A stretch of DNA of 64,000 bases from Pseudobutyrivibrio ruminis DSM 9787 (GCF_900218035.1 NZ_OBMR01000003.1:248001-312000), one strand, 5' to 3'. Positions 1-8,934 are shown, numbered from the stretch's first letter. The notes: generated by a model not told the origin, from the sequence alone. Numbers and translations: made by a program.

Positions 1-1
1 G

Positions 2-787
2 GACGATATCATCAGTCATAGCTATCCAAGCGTAAAAGCGGATGCCATGATTGCAGATACAATCGAAGATTTAAAGGATTACGCTGAGGATTCTATTCCA
101 GTTCTTAATCCAAACGACGAAATCATTGGTGTTATCACATCTCAGGATATCATCGAAGCCGTAGATGATGAGATGGGTGAAGACTACGCTAAGTTGGCTG
201 GTTTGACTGCAGAGGAAGATTTAAATGAGAGCTTGCCAGAGAGTATCAAAAAGCGTATTCCATGGCTATTGCTTTTACTTGGCCTTGGTCTTGTAACAAG
301 CTCAGTTATCGGTATTTTTGATAAAGTAGTTGCATCTGTTGCAATTGTTGTTGTGTTCCAGTCATTGATTCTTGATATGGCAGGAAACGTTGGAACACAG
401 TCACTGGCTGTTACCATTCGTGTGCTTATGGACGAGGAGATTTCTGGACTTGAAAAGGCTAAATTCGTTCTCAAGGAAATGCGTGTAGGTGGTACAAACG
501 GATTGATTCTTGGTGTGTTGGCATTATTCTTCATAGCCGTATATTTACATGTATTTAAAGGCTATATTTGGTTTGCTGCCTTTAGAGTATCAAGTATCGT
601 AGGATTTTCACTTTTTATTGCTATGATAGTATCAAGCTTTATCGGAACTATCATTCCAATTTTCTTCCACAAAATTAAAGTGGATCCAGCAGTTGCTTCA
701 GGTCCACTTATCACAACAGTAAACGATTTGGTTGCTGTTGTTACATATTATGGTTTAGCTGGATTATTATTAGTTGGACATATTTAA
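2..787 (+). CDS. mgtE: Magnesium transporter MgtE, C-terminal part (5' end outside window)
   Basis: The reading frame is open to the left edge, so only the second CBS domain and the membrane channel are present. Visible are a CBS segment (IPVLNPNDEIIGVITSQDI), a charged linker helix, and about five membrane helices. The family signature AGNVGTQSLAVTIR and the late motif DPAVASGPLITTVNDL match MgtE, whose pore aspartate lies in the last motif. MgtE is a Mg2+ channel gated by Mg2+ binding to the cytosolic CBS region. The gene ends directly before the ribokinase-like gene, so the two are probably co-transcribed. Family assignment is firm; the first ATG in view (47) is internal, not the start. 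Confidence 0.93.
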   Translation, partial: DDIISHSYPSVKADAMIADTIEDLKDYAEDSIPVLNPNDEIIGVITSQDIIEAVDDEMGEDYAKLAGLTAEEDLNESLPESIKKRIPWLLLLLGLGLVTSSVIGIFDKVVASVAIVVVFQSLILDMAGNVGTQSLAVTIRVLMDEEISGLEKAKFVLKEMRVGGTNGLILGVLALFFIAVYLHVFKGYIWFAAFRVSSIVGFSLFIAMIVSSFIGTIIPIFFHKIKVDPAVASGPLITTVNDLVAVVTYYGLAGLLLVGHI

Positions 788-805
788 TTGTCTACGGGGG
801 TGCTT

Positions 806-1690
806 ATGAAGGTATTAAATTTCGGCTCACTTAATTTAGATTATACCTATCAGGTTCCACACATTGTCAGGGAAGGAGAGACTATTTCTTCTAACGATGT
901 TCAGATGCATTTGGGAGGAAAGGGCTTCAACCAATCTGTGGCGTTAGCCAGAGCAGGAGTGCCTGTTTACCATGCAGGTTTGGTAGGAGAGGAAGGTCTG
1001 GATTTTTATGATGCATGCCAGGAATGCGGCATCAAAACTGACTATATCAAAACTGTAACCGGCAGATGTGGCCATACCATCATTCAGGTGGATGATGAGG
1101 GCCAAAACAGCATAGTTTTATTTGGCGGTGCAAATCAAAAGAACACAAAAGAATACGTGGATGAAGTTCTAAAGAACTTTGAAACAGGTGACATACTTCT
1201 TCTTCAAAATGAGGTAAATGAGCTACCATATATAATTGATCAGGCCTTTGCGAAAGGAATGACCATTGTTTTAAATCCATCACCTATGAATGAAATAATA
1301 GATGAATGCGATTTGGGCAAGGTTTCCATATTTGTTTTGAACGAGACAGAGGGCCAGCAGCTGACAGGGCAGACAACACCTACCACAATAGTTGCTGCAA
1401 TGGAAGCAAGCTTTGCTAATGCAAAAATCGTTCTGACCCTTGGAAAGGGCGGTTCTATTTTCCACCACGGAGATGAGGAATTGTATCAAGCAGCTTTTGA
1501 TGTGGATACAGTCGATACCACAGCGGCAGGCGATACATTTACAGGATATTTAATTGCTGGAATTCTTAAAAAACAGCCTATGAGAGATGTGCTTGTGAAT
1601 GCATCTAAGGCAGCTGCTCTTGCAGTTAAAAAACAGGGAGCCGCACAGTCAATTCCATTTATGTCAGAGGTAGAATTATTCAATATGTAA
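806..1690 (+). CDS. PfkB-family sugar kinase, ribokinase-like
   Basis: This is a carbohydrate kinase of the PfkB fold, about 294 residues, the usual length for ribokinase. The N-terminal part has NFGSLNLDYTYQVPHIVREGE and a substrate-binding GGKGFNQSVALARAG motif. The C-terminal DTTAAGDTFTGYLIAG is the ATP/anion-hole signature with the catalytic Asp. Ribose is the likeliest substrate, but no rbs transport genes are nearby, so specificity is open. A TTG at 788 would also give an open frame, but the G-rich stretch at 796-800 is well spaced for the ATG at 806. The gene follows mgtE with an 18-base gap and is closed by a strong terminator at 1697. Confidence 0.85.
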   Translation: MKVLNFGSLNLDYTYQVPHIVREGETISSNDVQMHLGGKGFNQSVALARAGVPVYHAGLVGEEGLDFYDACQECGIKTDYIKTVTGRCGHTIIQVDDEGQNSIVLFGGANQKNTKEYVDEVLKNFETGDILLLQNEVNELPYIIDQAFAKGMTIVLNPSPMNEIIDECDLGKVSIFVLNETEGQQLTGQTTPTTIVAAMEASFANAKIVLTLGKGGSIFHHGDEELYQAAFDVDTVDTTAAGDTFTGYLIAGILKKQPMRDVLVNASKAAALAVKKQGAAQSIPFMSEVELFNM

Positions 1691-1696
1691 TGATAA

Positions 1697-1725
1697 AACT
1701 GGTGCTTTCGGGTGCCAGTTTTTTT
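1697..1725 (+). terminator. Rho-independent terminator after the ribokinase-like gene
   Basis: Ten-base stem AACTGGTGCT / GGTGCCAGTT (two G-T pairs) closed by a TTCG tetraloop and followed by a run of T. Confidence 0.9.
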
Positions 1726-1788
1726 ATTTGGGACAGTTCTAGATGTGGTGTCTATTTTCACAAAGTTTACATACTTTAGCACAAAATA

Positions 1789-1818
1789 TTGTAGAACTTA
1801 GTGCTTAATTGGTATAAA
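1789..1818 (+). promoter_or_regulatory. Candidate sigma-A promoter for phoH
   Basis: TTGTAG (1789-1794) and TATAAA (1813-1818) are separated by 18 bases, upstream of the phoH ribosome site. The -35 box is imperfect. Confidence 0.45.
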
Positions 1819-1854
1819 ATTAGATTATACAAATTAATAAAGGAGCGTGACCCT

Positions 1855-3138
1855 ATGAAGAAAAACTACGTACTCGACACAAACATCTTGATTCACTGCC
1901 CTACAGCACTTTTTGGTTTTGATGACAACAATGTCCTCATTACTACGACAACGTTGCAAGAGCTTGATTCAAAGAAAACTGCTTTTGCGGAAGTGGGCTA
2001 TGGCGCCAGAGAGAGCATTCGAAACATCGAATCTGTTGAAGGTGATTATGTTAAGGGGGTTACGATGCCAAATGGCGGTACTTTTATCATCGCCAAAGAA
2101 TCTGAATTTGAAAAGCTGATTCCAGCTGAGTTTTCTCTTGATAGGCCTGACAATAGAATAATCAACTGTGTACTAGGAATTGCAAAGCAATCTGAGCTTG
2201 AAACTATTCTGGTTACAAATGATATATCCATGAGAATTAATGCTACAATGTGTGGCTGCGTTGTACAGGGCTATCACAACGAAATGATTCTTGATAATGA
2301 GAATTACACAGGTAGAAGGGATATCACTCCAGAAGATATCGAAAGTCCTTTTAATAAGGGCTTTATAGAAAATGAATTTGGAATTTGCAAGGATGGAAGC
2401 AATTCTGCTCTTTATACATTTAAGACAGATGGATGGCACCTATTAAAGGATAGAGATTTTTATACACCTTATTGTCAGCCAAGAAACGTAGGTCAGCGAT
2501 TTGCATTGTATGCGCTATTAGCAAGCCCAGATGTACTTCCACTTGTTATTTTGAAAGGTAGTGCAGGTACTGCTAAGACATTTCTTGCGCTGGCAGCAGG
2601 ACTTCAGGGTTATTATCATAACGGATACGATCGAATCATGATTACTAGAAGTAATACACTATCTGACAATGATTTAGGTTTCCTTCCTGGTGATTTGGAA
2701 GAAAAAATGACTCCTTTAATTGCACCGTTCATGGATAACCTGCAGGTTCTTTTGAAGGGACAAAACGAGGAGAAAGAGCAAATTAAGATTCAAATAGAGG
2801 ATATGTTTGAAACAGGTATCCTTGAGATTTGTTCATTGGCTTATATGAGAGGACGTTCGCTTGTTAATTCATATATTATTGTAGACGAAGCTCAAAACTG
2901 TACAATTGGCCAGATTTTGGAAATCATCACAAGAGCTGGCAAGGGGTCAAAGGTAGTTCTTCTTGGGGATCCTGATCAGATTGATTCTCCAAAGCTTGAC
3001 AGAAAGAACAACGGTCTTACATTTGCGGCAGAAAGAATGAAGGGCTCAACACTATGTGCTCAAATCACTTTCGAAGAAAGTGAAACTGTTCGTAGCCCAC
3101 TTGCTGCAGAGGGCGCAAAGAGACTGGTAGTTAAATAG
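1855..3138 (+). CDS. PIN domain - PhoH-type ATPase
   Basis: Two domains are visible in about 427 residues. An N-terminal PIN domain starts with KNYVLDTNILIHCP (acidic nuclease residue at the DTN). A C-terminal PhoH P-loop NTPase has Walker A GSAGTAKT near residue 235 and Walker B IIVDEAQN near residue 343. This matches PhoH2-like proteins such as Bacillus YlaK, linked in the literature to RNA unwinding and cleavage; the physiological role is not settled. The start is the ATG at 1855, preceded by AAGGAGCG; an in-frame ATG at 1801 lacks such a site. It is a single-gene unit with its own promoter candidate and a terminator. Confidence 0.9.
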   Translation: MKKNYVLDTNILIHCPTALFGFDDNNVLITTTTLQELDSKKTAFAEVGYGARESIRNIESVEGDYVKGVTMPNGGTFIIAKESEFEKLIPAEFSLDRPDNRIINCVLGIAKQSELETILVTNDISMRINATMCGCVVQGYHNEMILDNENYTGRRDITPEDIESPFNKGFIENEFGICKDGSNSALYTFKTDGWHLLKDRDFYTPYCQPRNVGQRFALYALLASPDVLPLVILKGSAGTAKTFLALAAGLQGYYHNGYDRIMITRSNTLSDNDLGFLPGDLEEKMTPLIAPFMDNLQVLLKGQNEEKEQIKIQIEDMFETGILEICSLAYMRGRSLVNSYIIVDEAQNCTIGQILEIITRAGKGSKVVLLGDPDQIDSPKLDRKNNGLTFAAERMKGSTLCAQITFEESETVRSPLAAEGAKRLVVK

Positions 3139-3180
3139 TTTACTATTTCTTTTGTTACAATAAATCCTCCTTTCAAGATG

Positions 3181-3215
3181 GGATTCCCCAAGGGTGCTTG
3201 GGGGATCCTATTTTT
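3181..3215 (+). terminator. Terminator after phoH
   Basis: Twelve-base stem GGATTCCCCAAG / CTTGGGGGATCC with loop GGTG, then TATTTTT. Confidence 0.92.
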
Positions 3216-3339
3216 GTATTTCTAAAGCAAATGTAAAGAATTCTAAAATCTTTACTGTACTACTTGATATAATACAGAGAATGTGTATACTGAACTTAAA
3301 CATAGTTTTAGAGTTTTAGGTAATGCGGAGGAACGATTA

Positions 3340-4593
3340 ATGAAAAAGAGAATAGCTATGCTTGCAATCTGTGCAGTTACAGTCACATCTATGTTGGCTT
3401 GTGCAAAAGATACAGATTCACAGGATTCAGATACATCAGAGGTTACAGAACAGACACAGGAGGAAGAGAATACAGAAAAAGAGTATTCTAGCGCTTCAGC
3501 ACCAGAAATCGCATATACATCTGTCAAGGCCGAGGGCTATGATTATTTTGAAGGCCAGGTACAGTGCCTTGAGATTACAGATAACGATCATCCAGAGCTT
3601 AAGGCAGCTATCGATGATTATTTCTCAGGCGTAGTATCAAACTTTAATGCTGGCATTGATAGCATGAACGAAGATGCTAAACAGCAGAATGAAGAAATGG
3701 GTGACGAAGGATACGAAATGAAGTATTCTGATAATATCACAGTAGATATACAGCGCCGTGATAATAAAGTCCTTAGCTTCATTCTTAATGATTACACATA
3801 CATGGGAGGTGCTCATGGCGGTGGTACATTTACAGGCGTTAGCTTCGATGTAGGAACAGGCGAGCAAATCACTTTAGATGACCTTGGTGATGCAGATTCT
3901 ATCAGAGATACATCTAAGGAATACATATTAAACGCAATAGCAACATCTTCAGAAGAGGCTAGAGCAAACCTGTATGAAGATGATGTAATTGATTATAAAG
4001 AAGTAATCAATGAGCAGTTTTCAAATGGATATCAGCCAGAATTTTATTTAGATGATGTAGGAATAACATTTGTTTTCCAACAGTATGATATTGCACCATA
4101 TGCAGCAGGTATGATTTCATTTACTGTTCCTTATTCCGAGTACGATGAAATTGCCGACAGATATACTCCACTTGAAGGTGCGTCATATGCAATTAGTCTT
4201 TCTAATGCAGGACTTAATAGCAGTGTTGATTTTGATGGTGATGGTGAGCTTGAAAACATCAGCGTAGTTAACACTTGGGATGAAGAATCTGACAAGAACT
4301 ACTATATTTTAAGAGTAGACGATGAAGAGCTGAAAGAGGAGTCCGGCAATGGAAGCTGGATTACAGGATATTTCATTCACAATGATGAAGGTAATTTTGT
4401 TCTTCTTGTAAATGATGGAATCAGCGTAGATTTGTATGAAGTTTCAAATGGAATCGAAGCAAAAGGACATATGGATACGACACTTTACATAGAGGAAGTC
4501 ACAGATTCAGGCTTTACACTTGGTGAGCATTTCTATGACGATAACAATGTAGGTTATTGGGATAACGAAGAACAGTACGGATTTGATTTTTAA
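3340..4593 (+). CDS. Lipoprotein with DUF4163/DUF3298-type domains
   Basis: A secreted lipoprotein of about 417 residues. The start at 3340 follows GGAGG, and a signal peptide (MKKRIAMLAICAVTV...) ends in a LAC lipobox. An acidic, Thr/Glu-rich linker follows, then a region resembling DUF4163/DUF3298, the pair found in the extracellular part of anti-sigma factor RsiV and in PdaC-type proteins. The segment NDYTYMGGAHGGGTFTGVSF is the most recognisable. The C-terminal third (after about residue 290) starts with an acidic DFDGDGELENISV calcium-loop-like stretch. No enzyme residues are evident, so function is unknown; an envelope-sensing or ligand-binding role is inferred. It is followed 21 bases later by another lipoprotein gene, probably in the same operon. 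Confidence 0.75.
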   Translation: MKKRIAMLAICAVTVTSMLACAKDTDSQDSDTSEVTEQTQEEENTEKEYSSASAPEIAYTSVKAEGYDYFEGQVQCLEITDNDHPELKAAIDDYFSGVVSNFNAGIDSMNEDAKQQNEEMGDEGYEMKYSDNITVDIQRRDNKVLSFILNDYTYMGGAHGGGTFTGVSFDVGTGEQITLDDLGDADSIRDTSKEYILNAIATSSEEARANLYEDDVIDYKEVINEQFSNGYQPEFYLDDVGITFVFQQYDIAPYAAGMISFTVPYSEYDEIADRYTPLEGASYAISLSNAGLNSSVDFDGDGELENISVVNTWDEESDKNYYILRVDDEELKEESGNGSWITGYFIHNDEGNFVLLVNDGISVDLYEVSNGIEAKGHMDTTLYIEEVTDSGFTLGEHFYDDNNVGYWDNEEQYGFDF

Positions 4594-4614
4594 TAGCTAA
4601 ATAAGGAGGGGGTT

Positions 4615-5556
4615 ATGCGAAAAAGATTATTGACACTGGTAGTTGTAGGTATGATGCTGTTTGCTACATCCTGCGGTGGTGCAGATTCTAGCGGTACAAC
4701 CGAATTTGCAGCTACCGAATCAAAGTCATCTGGATATGATAGCTTTGGCTTAACCGACAGTGGGGATTACGAGGCCTATGAAGAGACTGGTTACGCTAAC
4801 GAGAGTGATAGTGAAGTAGATGTAGATTTAGAGGAATATGATACCAGTCGCAAGCTAATATACACATCATATATTAGTCTTGAGTCAAAGAGCTTTGACG
4901 ATGATGTGGCTGCTATCAAGGAGCTTGTGAGCGCTAACGGAGGCTATTTCGAAAGCACTTCATCATATGGTAATGAGGAATATGGCAGCAGGAGTGCAAG
5001 CTTTACAGCACGTATTCCATCTGACAAATATGATTCATTTATGAGCAGTGTAGGTGAGGTTGGCTCGCTTGCATCTAAGAGCGAAAGTGTTGATGATATC
5101 ACATCAAGCTATGTGGATGTACAGGCTAGACTAAAAAGCTTAAATACAAAGTTAGAACGCTTGCAGGAGCTTGAGGAGCAGGCTGAGAATCTGGAGGATT
5201 TACTGGAAATCGAAGACCGCATCAATGAGGTTCAGTATCAGATTGAAAGCTACACAGCTCAAAAGAAAGCTTATGATGACCAGATAGATTACAGTACAGT
5301 TTCTATCGATATTACTGAAGTTGCTACATATAGCGAAGTAAAAGCAGATACTGCGTGGAATCGTTTTGTGGAGGCTTTTAGTAGCTCATTTGCAGGATTT
5401 GTAGCTTTTATTCAGTGGGTGATTATTGCGATTATTTATCTTTTACCATATCTTCTTATTGCTGGAGTTATTCTTATTATTGTTTTAGTGGTAAGGAAGA
5501 ATAAAGGTAAAGGAAAATTGTTCAAGAAAAAGGATAAGAAGACAGACCAAAGCTAA
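4615..5556 (+). CDS. DUF4349-family membrane lipoprotein
   Basis: 313 residues. The signal peptide ends in an ATSCG lipobox. The DUF4349 region (RKLIYTSYISLESKSF...) covers roughly residues 75-235 and includes a long coiled coil rich in Leu/Glu (about 165-215). One strong membrane helix near residues 265-295 and a Lys-rich cytosolic tail close the protein. A lipid anchor at the N terminus plus a C-terminal helix suggests attachment at both ends to the outer face of the membrane. DUF4349 proteins have no established function. RBS AAGGAGGGGG precedes the ATG. It is co-directional with the previous lipoprotein and ends at a strong terminator. Confidence 0.82.
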   Translation: MRKRLLTLVVVGMMLFATSCGGADSSGTTEFAATESKSSGYDSFGLTDSGDYEAYEETGYANESDSEVDVDLEEYDTSRKLIYTSYISLESKSFDDDVAAIKELVSANGGYFESTSSYGNEEYGSRSASFTARIPSDKYDSFMSSVGEVGSLASKSESVDDITSSYVDVQARLKSLNTKLERLQELEEQAENLEDLLEIEDRINEVQYQIESYTAQKKAYDDQIDYSTVSIDITEVATYSEVKADTAWNRFVEAFSSSFAGFVAFIQWVIIAIIYLLPYLLIAGVILIIVLVVRKNKGKGKLFKKKDKKTDQS

Positions 5557-5571
5557 ATAGGAATTAATGGA

Positions 5572-5599
5572 AGAGGACTATTAATAGTCCTCTTTTTTT
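5572..5599 (+). terminator. Terminator after the DUF4349 gene
   Basis: Nine-base perfect stem AGAGGACTA / TAGTCCTCT, loop TTAA, then seven T. A TATAAT at 5602-5607 directly behind it could serve ispF, though no good -35 box is visible. Confidence 0.93.
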
Positions 5600-5671
5600 G
5601 TTATAATACAGTAGTTTGATAGGTGATATTCTGCCACTAGTGCAGATTTCTTTATATTATTAGGAGGCAAC

Positions 5672-6217
5672 ATGAGAATAGGTACAGGTTATGATGTACA
5701 TAAGCTTGTGGAGGGCCGCGATTTAATCATAGGTGGTGTTAAAATCGAGCATACACTTGGTCTTTTAGGTCACTCCGATGCAGATGTACTTTTACATGCA
5801 ATATCAGATGCTGTTCTTGGAGCGGCAGGGCTTAAGGATATAGGGGCACATTTCCCAGACACTGATCCTAAATACAAGGGAGCTGATTCCCAGAAGCTTT
5901 TAGAAGAGGTTCGTGAGCTTGTTATGGACGAAGGTTATGTAGTTGGAAATGTGGATGCCACAGTTATTGCGCAAGCACCAAAGCTTCGACCATTCATTGA
6001 CCAGATGGAAGAAAATGTAGCCAGGTGTCTTGGTATAGATGTTTCCCAGGTTAATATCAAAGCTACTACAGAGGAGCATTTAGGCTTCACAGGAAGAGAA
6101 GAAGGCATCAGCGCTCAGGCAGTCTGTTTACTATACGAATTTTATGATGGAAGCAATGTAGTGATGGACACAGGACGTAGCTGCGAAGGATGCGCAGGAT
6201 GCAAAAGAGGAGAATAG
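5672..6217 (+). CDS. ispF: 2-C-methyl-D-erythritol 2,4-cyclodiphosphate synthase
   Basis: IspF makes the cyclic diphosphate in the non-mevalonate (MEP) isoprenoid pathway. The start [12 protein letters not shown], the metal-binding region [22 protein letters not shown], the motif [11 protein letters not shown] and the late [14 protein letters not shown] are all canonical. The usual family length is about 157-160 residues; this protein has 181. The extra C-terminal tail ends in [12 protein letters not shown], a C-x2-C-x2-C cluster absent from ordinary IspF. RBS TAGGAGG precedes the ATG. The stop lies two bases before the cysS start, so translation is likely coupled. The ispF-cysS order resembles the Bacillus ispD-ispF-...-cysS region. 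Confidence 0.96.
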   Translation: MRIGTGYDVHKLVEGRDLIIGGVKIEHTLGLLGHSDADVLLHAISDAVLGAAGLKDIGAHFPDTDPKYKGADSQKLLEEVRELVMDEGYVVGNVDATVIAQAPKLRPFIDQMEENVARCLGIDVSQVNIKATTEEHLGFTGREEGISAQAVCLLYEFYDGSNVVMDTGRSCEGCAGCKRGE

Positions 6218-6219
6218 TA

Positions 6220-7647
6220 ATGGCAGGAAAATTTACATTTTACAATACTTTAGATAGACAGGTTGAGGAGTTTAAGTCAAACGAAGAGGGCAAGGTTAGC
6301 ATGTACACATGCGGCCCTACAGTTTATCATTTCGCACATATCGGAAATATCCGTACATACATCATGCAGGATGCTCTTATTAAGTCATTAGAGTACGCAG
6401 GATACGATGTTCGCCGTGTTATGAACATCACTGATGTTGGACATCTTTCATCTGATGCAGATACAGGTGAGGACAAGATGGTAGCTGGCGCAAAGCGTGA
6501 GCACAAGACAGTTATGGAGATTGCAAAGTTCTACACAGATGCTTTCTTTAAGGATTTCGATGCAGTTGGAAATAAGCGTCCAGATGTTATCGAGCCGGCA
6601 ACAAACTGCATTCCAGAGTTCATCCACATGGTAGAGGTCCTTCTTGAAAAGGGCTATGCATATGTAGCTGGTGGAAATGTTTACTTTGATACTAGCAAGC
6701 TTCAGGATTATTACGTATTCTCTTCATCAGTTGAAAAGGAAGCCCTTGAGGTTGGCGTTCGTGACGACGTAGAAGAGGATGTTAATAAGAAAAACAAGAC
6801 TGACTTCGTTCTTTGGTTTACAAAGTCTAAGTTCGAGGATCAGGCTCTTAAGTGGGACAGCCCATGGGGCGTTGGTTACCCAGGATGGCACATTGAGTGC
6901 TCATGCATTTCAATGAAGCACCTTGGTGAATATATTGATATCCACTGTGGTGGTGTTGATAATATCTTCCCACATCATACAAACGAAATTGCTCAGTCAG
7001 AGGCATATCTTGGTCACAAGTGGTGCAATTACTGGTTCCACAGCAATCACCTTAATGACCAGTCAGGTAAGATGTCAAAGTCAAAGGGCGCAATCCTTAC
7101 AGTTTCTGTACTTCAGGAAAAGGGATATGACCCACTTGTATACAGATTATTCTGCTTACAGTCACACTATCGTAAGCCACTTGTATTCTCTTGGGAGAAT
7201 TTGGACAACACAGTTCAGGCTTACAACAAGCTTGTAAAGCGTGTTTCAGAGCTCAAGAATGATGGGGCAGTTGATGAGGCTGTTAAGGCTGAGTACGAGG
7301 CAAAGTTCCTTGAGGCAGTATCAAACGACTTAAATACATCAATGGCTATCACAGTTCTTTATGATGCTCTCAAGGCAGATACAAACGATGCAACAAAGCT
7401 TGCTCTTGTAGAGAGCTTCGATAAAGTTTTATCACTTGATTTGATTGGACATGCGAAGGCTTTAGCAGATGATGCAACATCTGTTGATGCAGAGCTTGAG
7501 GCATTCATCAATGATGCAATTGCTCGCCGTGCAGAAGCAAAGAAAGCAAAGGATTTTGCTACAGCAGATGCAATCAGAGCAGAGCTTTTAGAAAAAGGTG
7601 TAGAGATTAAGGATACTCGTGAGGGAGTAGTATGGCAGTTGATTTAA
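6220..7647 (+). CDS. cysS: Cysteinyl-tRNA synthetase
   Basis: A class I synthetase that charges tRNA-Cys in the cytoplasm, 475 residues, normal length. It has CGPTVYHFAHIGNIRTY (first zinc Cys plus HIGH-like motif), WHIECSCISM and HHTNEIAQSEA (remaining zinc ligands), and KMSKSKG for ATP. A DALR-type anticodon-binding domain and a C-terminal region follow. The ATG at 6220 is chosen because of AGAGGAG just upstream; an in-frame ATG at 6190 lies inside ispF. The 3' end overlaps mrnC by 16 bases. Confidence 0.97.
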   Translation: MAGKFTFYNTLDRQVEEFKSNEEGKVSMYTCGPTVYHFAHIGNIRTYIMQDALIKSLEYAGYDVRRVMNITDVGHLSSDADTGEDKMVAGAKREHKTVMEIAKFYTDAFFKDFDAVGNKRPDVIEPATNCIPEFIHMVEVLLEKGYAYVAGGNVYFDTSKLQDYYVFSSSVEKEALEVGVRDDVEEDVNKKNKTDFVLWFTKSKFEDQALKWDSPWGVGYPGWHIECSCISMKHLGEYIDIHCGGVDNIFPHHTNEIAQSEAYLGHKWCNYWFHSNHLNDQSGKMSKSKGAILTVSVLQEKGYDPLVYRLFCLQSHYRKPLVFSWENLDNTVQAYNKLVKRVSELKNDGAVDEAVKAEYEAKFLEAVSNDLNTSMAITVLYDALKADTNDATKLALVESFDKVLSLDLIGHAKALADDATSVDAELEAFINDAIARRAEAKKAKDFATADAIRAELLEKGVEIKDTREGVVWQLI

Positions 7648-8069
7648 ACAGCTATTTTAATGAACAGTTTGGCATAGAACAAAAGGATATTCGCACATAT
7701 TCGCCTCTTACCCTTGCGTACATTGGCGATGCAGTGTTTGATATCATCATTCGTTCTATCCTTGTAAATAAGGGCAATACGCCCGTTAACAAGCTTCACC
7801 AAAGGGCAAGTCAGGTAGTCAAGGCTCAGACCCAGGCTGCTATGGTATTGGCCCTTATGGACCAGCTTACAGAAGCAGAGTCTGACTGGTATCGCCGTGG
7901 CCGCAATTCCAAGCCTCACACAAAGGCAAAGAATGCATCCACAATGGACTACCTGGAGGCTACAGGCTTTGAAGCGGTGCTTGGATACCTTTATCTCACA
8001 GGAGATATGGACCGTATATGTGAGCTTGTGACACGCGGTGTGGAAGCCGTGGAGTTGGATATTCTATAA
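7632..8069 (+). CDS. mrnC: Mini-ribonuclease III
   Basis: MrnC is an RNase III-fold nuclease without a dsRNA-binding domain; in Bacillus it trims 23S rRNA precursor ends. The protein has 145 residues, in the family's range. The segment SPLTLAYIGDAVFDIIIR carries the catalytic acidic residue, and the WYRRGRNSK and MDYLEATGFEAVLGYLYLTG segments match the family. Its start lies within the end of cysS (16-base overlap), as in related genomes, indicating translational coupling. Confidence 0.94.
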   Translation: MAVDLNSYFNEQFGIEQKDIRTYSPLTLAYIGDAVFDIIIRSILVNKGNTPVNKLHQRASQVVKAQTQAAMVLALMDQLTEAESDWYRRGRNSKPHTKAKNASTMDYLEATGFEAVLGYLYLTGDMDRICELVTRGVEAVELDIL

Positions 8070-8091
8070 TTGTAGTTATTAGAAAGAGTGA

Positions 8092-8178
8092 GTTTTTGCA
8101 GATAACAATCTATTAGGTTTCTGGAAGAGACGTTCTAGTCGATGGAAGAAATCTAATGATTGTGATTGTAGCAAAAAC
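8092..8178 (+). ncRNA. Long hairpin in the rlmB leader
   Basis: Between mrnC and rlmB a stepwise stem is seen: GTTTTTGC (8092-8099) with GCAAAAAC (8171-8178), ACAATC (8105-8110) with GATTGT (8158-8163), and ATTAGGTTTCT (8112-8122) with AGAAATCTAAT (8147-8157, one G-T pair). The apex is about 24 bases. No T-run follows and the rlmB start is 16 bases downstream, so this is not a simple terminator. It may be a leader RNA controlling rlmB/sigH or a processing site. Function is inferred only. Confidence 0.5.
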
Positions 8179-8193
8179 GTAGGTTTTAGAAAA

Positions 8194-8934
8194 ATGGAAG
8201 AAAGTAGAATTGTAGAAGGCCGTAATGCTGTATTAGAGGCCTTTAGATCTGGAAAAACTATCGATAAGTTGTTTGTTTTGGAAGGCTGCAAGGATGGCCC
8301 AATCCAGACAATACTTAGAGAAGCAAAGAAGAGCAAAGACACAGTTATCAGCTTTGTTAAGAAGGAGCGCTTAGATCAGCTTTCAGAGACTGGCAAGCAT
8401 CAGGGTGTTCTTGCATATGCTGCTAGCTATGACTATGTTGAGCTTGATGAAATCATGGAGAGAGCAAAGGCTAAAGGCGAGGCTCCATTCCTTATCATCC
8501 TTGATAACATCGAGGATCCACACAACCTTGGAGCAATCATTCGTACTGCAAACCAGGTTGGTGCTCACGGCGTAGTTATTCCAAAGCACAGAGCAGTTGG
8601 TCTTACAGCAACAGTTGCAAAGGCTTCAGCTGGTGCTATCAACTACACACCAGTAGCAAAGGTTACAAACATCAGCAAGACAATGGAAGAGCTCAAGGAG
8701 CAGGGAATGTGGTTTGTATGTGCCGATATGGGTGGCACAACAATGTACGACCTTAATCTTACAGGTTCAATCGGTCTTGTAATTGGAAATGAAGGACATG
8801 GGGTTTCTGACTTAGTTAAAAAGAACTGTGACATGATTGCATCAATTCCTATGTTTGGTGATATCGATTCACTTAATGCATCAGTTGCTTGTGGAGTTTT
8901 AGCTTATGAAATCGTTAGACAAAGAATACAGTAA
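8194..8934 (+). CDS. rlmB: 23S rRNA (guanosine-2'-O)-methyltransferase RlmB
   Basis: A SPOUT-class (TrmH-type) methyltransferase, 246 residues, that methylates the 2'-OH of a 23S rRNA guanosine. The N-terminal L30e-like substrate domain has VEGRNAVLEAFRSG. The three SPOUT motifs are visible: ILDNIEDPHNLGAIIRTA, LVIGNEGHGVSDLV and IPMFGDIDSLNASVACGVLAYE, which form the trefoil-knot SAM site. The ribosome site is weak (TAGG at 8180-8183) and lies just beyond the long leader hairpin. The 3' end overlaps sigH by 29 bases. Confidence 0.95.
   Translation: MEESRIVEGRNAVLEAFRSGKTIDKLFVLEGCKDGPIQTILREAKKSKDTVISFVKKERLDQLSETGKHQGVLAYAASYDYVELDEIMERAKAKGEAPFLIILDNIEDPHNLGAIIRTANQVGAHGVVIPKHRAVGLTATVAKASAGAINYTPVAKVTNISKTMEELKEQGMWFVCADMGGTTMYDLNLTGSIGLVIGNEGHGVSDLVKKNCDMIASIPMFGDIDSLNASVACGVLAYEIVRQRIQ

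Noticed and set aside
788-805. TTG start for the ribokinase-like gene
   Set aside because: The ATG at 806 has a better spaced G-rich site and agrees with the family N terminus.
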